DNA of 64,000 nt from Oryzias latipes (lineage: Eukaryota; Chordata; Actinopteri; Beloniformes; Adrianichthyidae): positions 15,177,002 through 15,241,001 of the forward strand of contig NC_019859.2 in NCBI RefSeq assembly GCF_002234675.1. The letters run 5' to 3'. The notes beneath the pieces are model-generated. The model had not been told where the DNA came from. It did no database searches and worked only from the letters and a program-made list of their open reading frames with translations. Below are positions 22,604 through 34,313 of the stretch, piece after piece; within the stretch, counting starts at the first letter, position 1, and every line of letters starts with the position of its first letter. A program made the translations under genes and the position numbers.

Positions 22604-23555
22604 TACAGTATTTCTCAGTCGCTTTAGTACAATTCTCAGATCAGAATGAAATTCCCAAAACTATTTGTTCAATCTTCACATCATGATGTCACTTGTGCAC
22701 ATCATATAAGCAGTTTCTCACTTCTTTGAACAAGTTGCAATTGCTTTGGTACATCCATGCAAATGATTATGTACAATTCTCTGCTCTACATTATCAATTG
22801 TTTGTCATGTTGATCAAAATGTATTATATAGTTCAGTGTGCAATAGTCTTACTCCTCAAAACACCTAGTTCATCGTATAAGTCATTAACTGCAAAATGGT
22901 TGACCAAGTTGTCATAATGTGACAAACATATTTCGCTGCATTGCAAGAGAGGATATTCGCTGTGATGTGGATGAGAATTTGTGTCCTAACATACAGGAAC
23001 GACAAGAGGTGTAGGAAGACCACACCAATTCCTACTGCACTGCCTGTACTGTTGTACAGAATAATGTCCTATCTCCCTTTGTGTTACTGTTTGCAGTGGG
23101 TTTTTTCTATGTTGGTATGACATGGTCTGTCAACAAATTACAAAATGAACAATAAAAGTGTAAATGTGAATCTTGTCCAGTTTCTTGCAACCAAACAAAA
23201 AAGGTGTAACTTACATTTTACAATAATTGTCATCCAAACTTTAGCCATAGTTTACATCAGAACCTCCCTCTAAAGTACACAGTCATATTGACAACATGAC
23301 TAAGTAATTTGACTGTCTTGTTCGTAGACAATGACACAAGGACTTGACATTCTGATGGCACTGACACGTTCAATGACATAAAGACTTAGTTTTGAGAGAT
23401 GAACTAAATATTTTGAGTAAGTTACAGGCTTTTGCAAGAAATCCATAGTGTTTTGCTGTTTGTACAAATTGTTTTGAAAAATGCACACACGTTTTTGCAA
23501 CTTCAATTCTGATCTGAGAATTGTACTAAAGCGACTGACAAAAAATGTAACCAAA
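22604..23555. mobile_element. Non-autonomous DNA transposon with about 50-bp inverted ends
   Basis: Left end CAGTCGCTTTAGTACAATTC, TCAGATCAGAAT (22617-22648) is inverted at 23504-23538 (ATTCTGATCTGAGAATTGTA, CTAAAGCGACTG). The interior of about 850 bp has no open frame of note. Family not assigned. Confidence 0.72.
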
Positions 23556-24736
23556 TAATTAAGTATTACCAGACTGAAAAACATAATCATAACATAGTCT
23601 CAGTCTTAGAAATCAAAAGGTTTTGCAGTTTGAAAACACCCAGAGAGGCATGCAGAACTCCCAAACCTGCCTTAAATTTTTTAAATTATGATGTCCTCCT
23701 GTGGCCTCAGCTCTCTAAATACATTCAAAGGGTCTTTCATTTATAACAACAACATATTCTTAATAGACATTTATTGCCAATTTTGTCAACAACCTGTACG
23801 TCACATCACCCCCAAGCATTAAGAGGTGAAGGGCTAAATTTCATTTTATTTCTTAACGTATTTGTTGTTGAATTTGCTTCAATGTTTTTCATTTTTGTTT
23901 TAGCCCTATAACCTCAATATGACACTTTTAGGGCTTTCTAAAATCATTTCAGTCAAACCTCGGAATAAAGCTGGTTTCTCCCAATACTGTACATTTTAAG
24001 TCTAAGAAGCTATCATTGTGCACGGAACATCTCTGCTTTGACTTTTCAAATGAAGAGCTATTGCTGTCAAAAGGCTTAGTGTCAGGACACCAAAGGGAAA
24101 ATATCTGTATTCTTTGATCAACAGAACATTTTCTAAGCTGCAAGAATTGTCCAAATTTTAAATTCAGTAAAAATAATATTATTGTTTTTTTCAAAAGGGA
24201 TTCATATAAAACATGCTTACCATTGAACAGTGGTGCATGATCTTACAAAACCTTTAAGCCAGAGTCAGTTAGGGCTCTCCTTGATCTAATGTGTTTCTGT
24301 CAGACTGCGCAACCTTACCAGTGTGTAGCCACCCACCCTAAAGAGGTGTGTGAGTTTGATCATGTCTTAATAAAAGGAAAGGCAAACGATTGTCTGACTG
24401 ATGACCACAGACTTGAACCGCATCTTCTTTGGAGGCTGATGATAATGCAAAGTCATGAGATAAGATGAACATCAAAAGCAAATTGCATGTGTTGCTGCTC
24501 ACGCACACACGCCACACAGTATCCACACAGCAGCTTACAAGTATTAAGTGTATCTATACTAAACTTACGGTGCTTAGAGGACTTATGTCACAGATCGACG
24601 TATATTTCCTCATGCGCACAGACAGACAGACATAGGATTACATATCCAATGTTCTTGGAGACAGGTCTATAAAAAAAACATTCACCATGCCTGTGTTCGT
24701 ATAAATTGAATGATAACATTGAATGAATTGAATGAT

Positions 24737-24840
24737 AACATGGATAACATGAAATCCTCTTCACCTTTATCCACCTTTGTTATAGTAGGGAGAACACGTC
24801 AATGTAAGGGTGGGGTCACCTAAGATAGCACAAGGGTTAC
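24737..24840. mobile_element. TTAA-type MITE, copy 5, truncated
   Basis: Only the right half is present: CCTTTATCCACCTTTGTTAT to AAGATAGCACAAGGGTTAC. Confidence 0.7.
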
Positions 24841-25318
24841 GTGGCCATTACTATGATAACAGCTTTAGTTTTGTTCAAAGTGAACACTTCAAATCTGTTT
24901 TGGCAGAGAAAGACATTTTCAAAAGAAAAGTGCGTTTTATGTGTGATGAACTTAGGTTTATCAGCAATAGTTGCCAAAAACTGTCTACAGTTTAATCTGC
25001 AACTTTCACACTGACCCCCTGAGACTTGACTTTTCTGTGGGAGCCTTTTTGTTTTGTTCTAATGCTTGGTCAATTTTGTAATAAGGTTCATTTCATACTG
25101 TCAGTCTCAGTGTCAGTCTTTGATTTAGTGAAACCTCCACAAACCGCAGCTATTTTCTGATATTTTACTTTTTTTGCTCTTTTCCATTTAATTTTTTTTA
25201 TTTGTTTTTGGAGGCGGCAGTCACTATTTTCCACGCTGTGTGGTGGCTGCTGAGGTTTTAAGAAAAAGTTAAATTTTAGAGAGACCGAACGATTTTTTGA
25301 CATCAGTTAGTGGCCGCC

Positions 25319-25380
25319 CATTTCGAAGTCACGCAGGGCAGTCCAGTTTCCATTTCGAAGTCACGCAGGGCAGTCCAGTA
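25319..25380. repeat. Two-copy 35-bp tandem repeat
   Basis: CATTTCGAAGTCACGCAGGG, CAGTCCAGT occurs twice in a row. Function unknown. Confidence 0.8.
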
Positions 25381-26009
25381 ACAGGCAGGTGACAGGAAGA
25401 CCACAGCGTGATAATTGACTGATCTCCAACATCCCCAAAATCGTCTGATGTTCAACAGATTTCAGATTTCAGCCGTCTGGCCCACGAATCAGAAGGTAGC
25501 TGAGCGGGAACCCGACGAGGGCTGTCGACATGGGTCAGGGGCCCGGCGATGACCAGATGTCAGTCTGACAATCCGGAGCGCTGTGGGTCCAAATGTGGAG
25601 ACGGCACTGATACTGCACAAAACTCTTCATGGCATTATTCATGGCACCACAACGACTCTGAAACCTGCGTGTTGAGGAATTGCAGTTGATGCTGAGAAGA
25701 ATACGAAGACAGAACATTGTGCTTTCTTCAAAATTTGTAAACTGCCAAGATTATAATGTGTGCTCAAAATCTGTAATTGTAGCTATAAGGCCTGCATGCT
25801 TGTTAGATCTATATTTTAAAAACTGGTCTTGGTGCCTAATGTCATTGTTCAAAAAAGTATGAAATGCTAATATTTTATGTAAGACTTTTGTTTTGAAAAC
25901 TGTCAAATATTGGGCTCTTTGGTAGGAAGTATAAACACTGCTGTGCTTGTGTTAAAACTTTAAAAATCTTGTGAAATTCCAAATTTAAAAAAATGTTTGA
26001 ACAAAACAC

Positions 26010-27735
26010 TTATCAGAATCAGAATCACTTTATTTGCCAAGTACAGCGCACGTACAGGGAATTTGACTTGGTTACTTGTGCTCTCGTGCAAACTAGCAAG
26101 GTAAAAAAGAATAAATAATAAAAGATAGATAATAAAAAGAAGGTAGTTGTAAGGTAGCTGTATGAATAAATAAACATAACTAAATAAAGGAATGTGATTG
26201 TACAGTGTCCCTGAGTAGTCCGGAGTCAGGAGTTCATAAGAGTGACAGCTCGGGGGAAGTAGCTGTCTTTGTAGCGAGTGGTTTTGGTTCGCATTGTCCT
26301 AAAGGAGGCTGAAAAGGCGGTGTCCAGGATGAGAGGGGTCTTTTACGATCCTGCCAGCCCGCTTCCTGGCTCTAGATCGGTACAGATCCTGAATGGGGAA
26401 AGGCTGGAACCAATAATCCTCTCAGCAGATCTAATTATTCTCTGTAGTCTGTTCCTGTCATGTCTGGTAGCTGAACCAAACCAGACCGTGATGGATGTGG
26501 ACAGGACAGACTGGATTATTGCAGTGTAGAAGATGGTCAGCAGCTCCTGAAGCAGGTTGAACTTCCTGAGTTGTCGCAGGAAGTACAACCTCTACTGAGC
26601 CTTTTTCCGGACCAAGTCAATGTGAGCGGTCCACTTAAGGTCCCGTGAGATGGTGGACCCCAGGAACCCGTGTGAGTCTGTTGAGGGGACAGTGCCGTTG
26701 AGAATTGTGAGTGGGGGGGGAGTGGTGGTGGGGTTCCTCCTGAAATCCACTGTCATCTCCACTGTTTTAAGTGGGTTCAGCTCCAGGTGGTTCTGGCTGC
26801 TCCAGAGGACTAGCTGCTCCACTTCTCCTCTATATGCAGTCTCATCACCGTCACCATGAGCCCAATGACTGTGGTGTCGTCTGCAAACTTCAAGAGTTTC
26901 ACAGGGGGTTCCTGATCTGCAGTAAGTGAAGCGACCCAGTTTCACCTGCTGCCTCCTATCCGTGAGGAAACTTGTGATCCACTGACAGGTGGGAAGAGGC
27001 ACGGCAAGCTGGGACAGCTTGTGGTGGAGGAGCTCTGGGACGATCGTGTTAAATGCAGAGCTAAAGTCCACAAATAGAACCCGTACGTAGGTGTCTGCAG
27101 AGTCCAGGTGGTGCAGGATGTAGTGGAGAGCCATGTTGACTGCGTCATCCCCTGCCCTGTCTGCTCTATAGGCAAACTGCAGGGGGTCTAGCAGAGGCTC
27201 TGTGATGACCTTCAGGTGGTTCTGCACCAGTCGTTCAAAGGATTTCATGACTACCGAGGTCAGGGCGACTGGTCTGTAGTCATTTAGTCCTGTGACTGGG
27301 GACTTCTTGGGGACTGGAATGATGGTGGAGAGTTTGAGACAAGCAGGGACCACACACATCTCCAGGGAGCTGTTGAAGATCCTGGTGAAGATGGGAGCTA
27401 GGTGGTCAGCACAGACTTTCAGGCAGGAGGGAGAGACTCCATCGGGTCCTGGAGCCTTCCTGATCTTCTGCTTCTGGAACTGTTGACGCACATCTCGTTC
27501 ACAGATCATCAGTGCGGATGAGGGGGCAGGTGTGGGGGAGGTTGGGATTGCAGGTGGCTCCTGTGTGATGGAAATGGTGGCTGAGGGGGAAGGTGAAGGT
27601 GATATTCTTTCAAACCTTGAGTAGAAGTCGTTAAGCTCCTCAGCCAGGTGGTAACTGTCTGAGGGGCGGGGGGATGGTCTCCGGTAGTTGGTGATGGTCT
27701 GCTTATGATAAATATTTTTCGTTTTCATGATTTAA
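26010..27735 (-). mobile_element. L2/Rex1-group LINE, 5'-truncated
   Basis: Reverse transcriptase across 27728-26592: KIRKAPGPDGVSPSCLK, NDYRPVALTSVVMKSFERLV, FVDFSSAFNTI, then LGRFTYCRSGT. A deletion of about 40 residues follows, removing the PQG motif and putting the FADDT region out of frame, so catalysis is lost. A stop at 26592 is followed by RLYFLRQLRKFNLLQ up to about 26343. The 3' end carries AATAAAGTGATTCTGATTCT, a short (GATTCT) tail at 26015-26030. The 5' end lies next to an ORF1-LINE copy at 27770. Confidence 0.85.
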
Positions 27736-27769
27736 AGTAATTTTCAGTTAAGTGTTTTCATATTTTTTT

Positions 27770-28165
27770 GATTTGAAATGGTTTATTTCAAGCAATTAAG
27801 TAGAAATAATACACCAAAGCAATATAATCATCAGTTGTACATTCATAAAGTAACTAATCAAATGTATGATAATTAGACATATTAATAAATATTGCTTGAA
27901 AGGGAGTGGAAGAAAGCGAACTTATATAATCCCACCCCGTTATACTATAACCATTTTATTACATGATTTATCAATATCCGGTTCCCAGTTTTTATCAGAC
28001 AGAATTAAAAATCATAAAGTATCGATAAAGCGCTTTTTGATCGTAGCTTGAATATCATCAAGGGTCTTTTTGAGGTCTTCGTATTCCTGGGTTTTCTTAG
28101 AGGCCATGGTCAGGTCTCTTTTTTGGAGGCAGAGAGACACGCCACGCGCCCTGCCCGTAACCCGG
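27770..28165 (-). mobile_element. Internally deleted copy of the ORF1-only LINE
   Basis: On the minus strand it starts CGGGTTACGGGCAGG, continues through the ORF1 start (MASKKTQEYEDLKKTLDDIQ) and then jumps directly to the 3' region (GATATTGATAAATCATGTAA, TTGAAATAAACCATTTCAAA). About 1.4 kb present at 12948-14795 is absent. Confidence 0.75.
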
Positions 28166-28462
28166 AACATATTTGAACCATGTAGGCATTATTTTGGTGA
28201 GCGTCAGTGCAAGCTTTTTGACTTGTTGTTCTAACTGTCAAACCATCACCTAATTGAAATTTTCATGCATTTTTTTACATCAATGTTGTTTAAAAGCAGG
28301 AAAAAATACTTCATTCACAGTATTTTGCATTGATATTTTTTATTTGATCATAAATCCATAAAACAGCAACTTGATTTTATGTTCAATGAAGTAGAATGAA
28401 GAGTGTTGAGGCACTTTGGTGGAAAAAAGCTCCATCTTCATTCTTTAGTAGATATTTCCATT

Positions 28463-28911
28463 TTATGTTGCTGCCCTTGGAGTCGTGGTTGTTGCAGTGG
28501 TCGTAGTTGCAGTTGTAGTTGTTTGTTGCAGGAGAGCAAGGATGAGCTGGAGCAACACGTTATTTATGGAAGACGTGTTGGAGGACTTCATGTGGACGGA
28601 GACATTAACAGACAGAAAGAAAGAAAAGATTCACATGAACTGATGTTCATGAGCTCAAACTGAAGTGGACAAAGAAAACACTCACCTCATTAGAGTTGGA
28701 ACCAGAGCTTGAGCGGGCAAACCGCTGATGCTCCACCTATTAAAATAAACCAGATTTCATGTTTCACTTTAGTGTGACATGTAGATTATAATAGTAAAAG
28801 AAAGATTTCTGCAAACACAATCAAGTGCAGTGATAATAAGTTGGTCAAACTTACAGGTTCAGCCAGAATGAGGCTCAGGAGGCATCCAAGCACAATTGCT
28901 ACCTTCAGCAT
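28463..28911 (-). CDS. Array gene E: small secreted SCPP-like protein, Leu segment then Thr tract
   Basis: Three coding exons in phase 0, 76 residues. Exon 28855-28911 encodes the signal peptide and first residues MLKVAIVLGCLLSLILAEP. Exon 28686-28736 encodes VEHQRFARSSSGSNSNE, a basic start then a Ser/Asn run ending in the S-x-E motif. Exon 28463-28585 encodes SSNTSSINNV, a leucine-rich segment LLQLILALLQQ and a Thr-rich C-terminus ending PRAAT. NTS and NNV-type Asn residues give at least one N-glycosylation sequon (N-T-S). The acceptor before the last exon is ATGAAG, as in copies F and G. The secreted peptide is about 59 residues; role unknown. A TATA box lies at 29076-29083. Confidence 0.85.
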
Positions 28912-29075
28912 GGTTGATTTAATGATCACACCTGTTGAAAGAATTGATAATAAAAATTAGGTCTGAAATACACTTTCAGCATTATACTCTGTAAAGTCAG
29001 GTCCTCACAGCTTCAACAGATGGTCAGAGAAGATCCTGGAGGTTTCTGCAGTGCTGAACTGACTGGTAGACCTCT

Positions 29076-29083
29076 CTTATATA
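29076..29083 (-). promoter_or_regulatory. TATA box of array gene E
   Basis: Minus strand GTGTATATAAGAGAGGTC, about 165 bp upstream of the ATG. It is followed by a non-coding exon 1 (about 28990-29050) and an intron ending in CAG before the signal exon. Confidence 0.65.
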
Positions 29084-29260
29084 CACGAGCAGAGCTGTTA
29101 GGAAACTGTTACCATTGCCAAATCCTCCAGTGTCACACCCGGCACTAATAGTTAGACAAACAATGATACACCTTCCACGCAGTATTGCACGGATGTGTTT
29201 AACAAATTATGCATAAACACTGTTGCTGCAAACATTTGTTTGGACTTAGAAGGCATTTGT

Positions 29261-31015
29261 AGATTTTGTCTTCTCTTTTTGGAATTGTTAATCAGACAAA
29301 AGCTCACAAATGCCAGATGCAATGATTACAATATGTGAAGTAATTTGAAGACAACACCCAGTTTCCATGCAGAGGAAACTTTTAATAGCTACAATAAACC
29401 AAAATTTTTTTGCATGTGCTAATGGTTCATTGTCTTTCTTTTTTTATTTTAGATTAGTTCCACAAGAAAACTCAGAATTGAGATATTCCATCATCTTTCC
29501 GTAATGTGTGACACGATGGTAATTTCTTTTTTCCAGAAAAAGTAAACACTTTTCTGAATGAATACAAAAGTGTAACTTTTCAACTAAACACACACAAGAC
29601 TTTAAAAAAAAATCATCTTTACCCAATAGATAGAAGAAGAAAAAAACGACACAGAAAGAAATGCGTTAATAGTCACATAAGGCTAAAAACAGAGGTAACC
29701 ATAGACTCTTTGATAATAGAATATAATGTATACTGTCTAAACCAGACCAGTAAGTAAGGATGAAGTTGGTGAGACGCAGGTACGTCGTACGAATTTTTCA
29801 TTTTTTCATCCCCACCAACCATGTTTATTGATGAAGGGGCCTGTCAGTGCAGTTTAGGTGAAAAGTGTAGTCTCCTTGCCCACCCTTGTGTGCCTGTTGT
29901 GAGCTTCTTGTACGCAGCCTAATGTTAGAAATGAGGAATTTAGATAATCAGACTGTAGTTTCTATGGGCCTCTGACGTATCACCTCCACACAGCATTTAC
30001 GTGTGATCAGTAAGGAGCCAGTACACCCTGCAAACGACTACAGTGTAATTTAAGGGCACCTGTACGTCATGAGTGCACGCAACTTACACTATTTAAACAA
30101 ATACGTCACAATACACTTAACACACGCATGATAATCGCATGTTCCATTTTCATGAGTTCCCTTCAGATGGCCGCACAAGCCTAAAGGGAACTTTAAGACA
30201 AAAATGACGGGTGAATAAACTTCTGACAGTTGAAAAAAACATTAAAGACCCACTCTAATGGAAATCTTTTGGTGTTTTTAACATGTTTTGGTAGCATTTT
30301 ATTTTTATGATGGAGAACGTATATAAAGATAATAAGATTAAAACTGTGTCTCTGAGTATTTCTTTATTCAAATTGTTGTGAATCAGGAGCAGACAAAAAA
30401 TGCTGCATAAAAAAGCTTAAAGTTGTTTAGTATAAAATACAATGGGCAGGCCAAAAGCTCCCTGCCCCGCTCTATTCTGATGCATCCGTTTGCAGTCGAC
30501 TGGATACATGTACGTCTTTGATCTCCTCGTCTGAGCTGGTGTCTGGCTCAAAACTGTACAGCTGAAGGGCTCTGATGTTGTTTGCCATTTTTGTTGCACT
30601 GTTAATTTTAGGTAGAGGCTTTTAGGGGCTGTAAGTGTGTAAACAAACGGAAGATGGGAAGTCAGGCAGTTATTCTGTGCCAACACCCACAAGTAAGAGG
30701 TGAGTTTCTACTGAACTCCTGCCACTTTGCAGAATCTGTCTTAGTTGATGGCAGGGGTTTTCCATGAGCTAAAAATGGCATAATGATCATTAGAGACCAC
30801 TGGGATTCCATAAAAAATAGATTAAACGATGATTGGAGAGGGACTCAAAGGATAACTTAAGTGTGACTGTAACAAATGTTTCAGGCATTTTAAGTAAATG
30901 ATTTCTTACATTTGTACATATAACAAAAAAGCAATGCTATTGCAGCAAGAGTGTGGAAAGCATTTAAACTTAATGTTGTGAATCATATTTTGTCAGAACA
31001 TCTTACTTTAATTAA
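29261..31015. other. Intergenic, unassigned
   Basis: The part at 29770-30200 is rich in ACGT words (TACGTCGTACG, TACGTCATGAG) and may be a decayed DNA transposon, but no ends were found. Confidence 0.35.
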
Positions 31016-31019
31016 ATTC

Positions 31020-31095
31020 AATTAAATTCAATTTTATTTGTATAGCCCAAATTCACAACGACAGCCGTCTCGGAGGGCTTTCAATTCAATAAACT
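31020..31095 (+). repeat. Short interspersed repeat, ATTTTATTTGTATAGCCC type
   Basis: ATTCAATTTTATTTGTATAG, CCCAAATTCACAACGACAGC; the same text opens the longer copy at 35235-35560. It is a frequent fish repeat end; class not decided. Confidence 0.5.
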
Positions 31096-31129
31096 TTTAT
31101 TTAAAATGAGTCTAAAGAGTATTTAGTCA

Positions 31130-32180
31130 GCCACCAATTGTCCAAGTTTTCTCACTCTAAAAGATGAGAGAGGCATGTAATTTTCATCATAGGTGTACCC
31201 CAACTATGTGAGACAAAATGAGAAAATAAAATAGAGAAAATTACATTGTCTGATTTTAAAGAATTTATTTGTAAATTGTGGCAGGAAAATAAGTATTTGC
31301 TGCGACAGACTGGCAATCTGTCCAGGATGTTCCCTGCCTTCGCCCACCATTCTCTGGGGCTGGTTTTCAGCAAAGGAACCAGGACGACTGATCCGTGAAC
31401 AGATAAGAATGTGTTAGAGTGTGACAAATGTCACTATATGCTTTGTTTGGGAACTATTTTATTCAGTGCAAAGTTACGTGTCAGTATAAATAAAGGCAGA
31501 GCCTCCTGCCCCTTGTTCTTCATGGGTGTCTTAATGGCTTCTGGAAAAGTGTCTGCAGTCTCGTTTTTCACTGGGTAACCTGTAATATTCTGTGAAGATG
31601 TCTGTACCAGAGAGCACATGTGAAGGTTTGCGTGCAGCTCCAGAGCGGTCCGCTGCAGAAGAATCAACACAATGAATGGGGCAGAGTATCGTCAGATTTT
31701 GAGTGAAAACCTCCTTCCATCAGCAATGGCATTGAAGATGAAACGTGGCCAGGTCTTTGAGGACATCAACAATCCCAAACACACTGCCCGGGTAACAAAG
31801 GAGTGGTTTCGTAAGAAGCATTTCAGGGTCCTGGAGCCAGTCTCCAGATCTGAACCCCCTAGAAAAATCTTCGGAGGGAGTTGAAAGTCTGTGTTGCCCG
31901 GCGATAGCCCCAAAATATCACTGCTCCAGTGGAGATCTCCATGGCGGAATGGACCAAATTATGAGCAACAGTTTGTGAAAACCTTGTGAAGACTTACAGA
32001 AAATGTTTGACTGATGTCATTGCTAACAAACGGTATAAAACAAAGTATTGAGCTGAACTTTTGTTGCTGACCAAACACTTATTTTCCACCTTTATTTACC
32101 AATAATTGTTTTAAATATCAGACAATGTGATTTTCTGGATTTTTTTTCTCATTTTCTCTCTCATAGTTGAGGTATATCTT
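31130..32180 (+). mobile_element. Tc1-like transposon with long inverted ends, decayed
   Basis: Left end ACAAAATGAGAAAA...ATTACATTGTCTGA (about 31205-31256) is inverted at 32120-32170. Transposase fragment at about 31735-31855: [20 protein letters not shown] then [14 protein letters not shown]. The middle contains foreign sequence at about 31300-31680. Confidence 0.72.
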
Positions 32181-32349
32181 CTATGGGCTTCACTAATTGT
32201 ACAAGACATAAAATCAGTTATAAAGTATGTTGGATGCTTGCTTAACTAAACTAAAAATAACAGTCATTTAAATTTCATCTACACAACATGAACTATTGTA
32301 GGAATGATTTAGTCCAGGTCTCAGGCTCATATCAAACCACTGACACATT

Positions 32350-33190
32350 TGAAATGTTGTAGTGTTGGTGGGTTTATTTTTATAGCAACATGGTTTTAAA
32401 AAGAGGGGGGGGGGAGACTTAATTCAGAGTATTTTGCATCAGTGTTTTTATTTGACAAGAAAAATCCATAAAACATTGACTGTGGTGGAGAAAAAAGACT
32501 TGATCTTCATTTGTCAGACCATTTTACGTGCTTGGAGCTGGTGTGGCTACAGTCGTAGTTGCTGCAGCGGTTGTGGCTGCAGCCATTTGTTGTAGGAGAG
32601 CAAGAATCTGGAGCAACACCTCATAGATAGAAGATGTGTTGATGGACTTCACGTGGACGGAGACATTATCACCTCATTTGAGTTGGAACCAGAGTCAGAG
32701 CTGGAGCGGGCAAACCGCTGATGCTCCACCTATTAGAATACACCAGATTTCATGTCTTGGGTTTGTCTAAACTTAACTTTACTACAACAACAGAAAGCGT
32801 TGTGCAAAACTTAAACTTAACCTTAAAACCTAGCTCAGCCAGAATCAGGCTCAGTGTGCATCGATGCACAATTGCTACCTTCAGCAAGATCTTACCTGTT
32901 GAAAGAATTAATAAAAAAAATTAGGTCTGAAATCATGTCAGAAAAAATAAAATCGGTATAGTCAAGTCCTCACAGATGGTCAGAGAAGATCCTGGAGGTT
33001 TCTGCAGTGCTGAGCTGTTAGACTTCTCTCATAAACAAGAGCAGAGCAGTTAGGAAACTGCAACCATTGCAAAATCTTCCAGTGTAACACCCGGAACTAA
33101 TAGTTAGACAAACAATGATACACCTTCCACACAGTATTGCACGGATGTGTTTAACAAATTATGCAAAAACACTGTTGTTGCAAACATTGA
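32350..33190. repeat. Segmental duplicate of 28300-29260 (copy F unit)
   Basis: Partner block carrying pseudogene F, with intron 2 and part of intron 1 deleted relative to the E unit. Confidence 0.85.
32524..32901 (-). pseudogene. Array copy F: broken duplicate of the gene at 28463-28911
   Basis: Signal exon relic at about 32845-32901: the start ATG is now TTG, the sequence continues LKVAIV, then diverges, and the GTAAGT donor is gone. The second exon is intact in sequence at about 32679-32735 (VEHQRFARSSSDSGSNSNE). The last exon is also intact at 32524-32650 (SINTSSIYEVLLQILALLQQ, then an Ala/Thr tract ending APST and stop). The intron between these two exons has shrunk to about 26 bp, too short to splice; read through it, the frame meets a stop. 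The TATA box has decayed (TTTATGAG in place of TATATAAG). Flanks match the 28463-28911 gene closely, so this is a recent duplicate that died. Expression is unlikely. Confidence 0.82.
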
Positions 33191-33535
33191 TTAAAATATG
33201 TGAAAAATGCCACTAAGTCTTTGGTTTATTTGGGATTCTCAGCTCTGCCTTACAAGCCCATTAACCCTTATGTGGTGTTCATTTTTGTGTGTTTTCATTT
33301 TTTATCAAAAGAAAAATGATACAATTGATTAAGTTTTCAAACTCAGACTCACTGGCCTTGGCTCATTTTCTGTGAAGAACATATATCAGAATACATTTTT
33401 AATGACCACACACCGTATTGCCCCCCAACACATTTCTATATAAGATGTTCGGGTCCACTGGACCCGGGGCTAATAGAAGTGTGGAAATTGATGTTTTATG
33501 TACCTACACTCTGTCCTCCACCTGTCTGGGCCTGC

Positions 33536-33546
33536 TGTGTGTGTGT

Positions 33547-33581
<35 letters not shown>

Positions 33582-33590
33582 TGTGTGACC
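33536..33590. repeat. (GT)n microsatellite
   Basis: About 25 GT units with a few GG interruptions, inside the piggyBac-like element. Confidence 0.95.
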
Positions 33591-33857
33591 AGTGAGAAAG
33601 ACAGAGAGAGTGGCAGAGAGAGAAAGATTCACTGTAAATGTGAGTTCTGTTTTTGCACCTGCGGTTCCCGCACAAGGTTGCAACATTGTTAGAATAATTC
33701 AAGCATCAACTCTGTTTGCTCTCGTTCTCCCGCACATTTGACCATTTGACTTTCTTGCGGGAATCTTTAATATCTTGCTCTTTATCTGCTACAAATTGGA
33801 GGCGGGACACGTTAAATATAGCTTTGTCAGTGTGGTTTCTTATCACAACTGATCAAA

Positions 33858-34025
33858 ATGGCCAAAAGACTTTCTGCGCAGAGGGTCCTGGAATTGATTT
33901 TAGAAGAGAGAGACTTTTTTGATGATGATGTAGAGGGAGACGATTCAGAAGAGGAGGTTTCAGAATTAGAGGATCACATTTCTGAAAATTCAGAGTCTGA
34001 CAGTGACTCTGAAGAAAATGATTAG
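33858..34025 (+). pseudogene. N-terminal fragment of a piggyBac-like transposase
   Basis: An open frame of about 55 residues: MAKRLSAQRVLELILEERDF, then a run of acidic residues (DDDVEGDDSEEEVSE) and ENSESDSDSEEND, stop TAG. An acidic, Ser-rich N-terminus just inside the 5' end is usual for piggyBac-type transposases (PGBD group). The DDD catalytic core is absent. The stop lies where the SINE was inserted (target duplication TTAGATTG), so the frame may once have continued. Confidence 0.65.
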
Positions 34026-34026
34026 A

Positions 34027-34313
34027 TTGGGGTGGCCGTGGAGCAGCGGTAGGGCGGTCGACCCATGATCGTAAGATTGCAGGTTCAATTCCCGCCTTGC
34101 ACGCCCATGAGTCAAAGTGTCCTTGGGCAAGACACTGAACCCCACCTTGCCTCTGGTGGTGGGCGGGCGCCTGTGTTTGGCAGCGGAGCCACCACCAGGG
34201 TCTGAATGTGTGAGTGAATGTGTGTGTGACTGGGTGAATGGGTCTGTGACTATAAAGCGCTTTGTCCTTGTAGGAAGAAAGGCGCTATATAAGTATACGC
34301 CATTTACCATTTA
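34027..34313 (+). mobile_element. tRNA-derived SINE, full length, inserted in the piggyBac-like element
   Basis: It starts GGGGTGGCCGTGGAGCAGCG, with an A-box-like region, B-box GGTTCAATTCC at about 34082-34092, a body with AAGACACTGAACCCCACCTT and a 3' end AGGCGCTATATAAGTATACG, CCATTTACCA. The target duplication TTAGATTG flanks it. It is the best-preserved copy of the family also seen at 7265, 10660 and 62396. Confidence 0.88.

Larger units (their letters stand above)
23556..26009. other. Intergenic, largely unassigned
   Basis: It holds the truncated MITE (24737-24840) and the short tandem repeat (25319-25380). The remaining frames are short and look random. Confidence 0.4.
28300..29260. 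repeat. Segmental duplicate of 32350-33190 (gene E unit)
   Basis: Both units share the 3' flank (GAGTATTTTGCAT..., AATCCATAAAAC), all exons, and an upstream block (ACTAATAGTTAGACAAACAA, TGATACACCTTCCAC, TATTGCACGGATGTGTTTAA) at near identity. This dates the duplication as recent relative to the other units. Confidence 0.85.

Noticed and set aside
34027-34313. A functional tRNA gene
   Set aside because: The A/B-box text is followed by the SINE body and recurs elsewhere; no intact cloverleaf was evident by eye.
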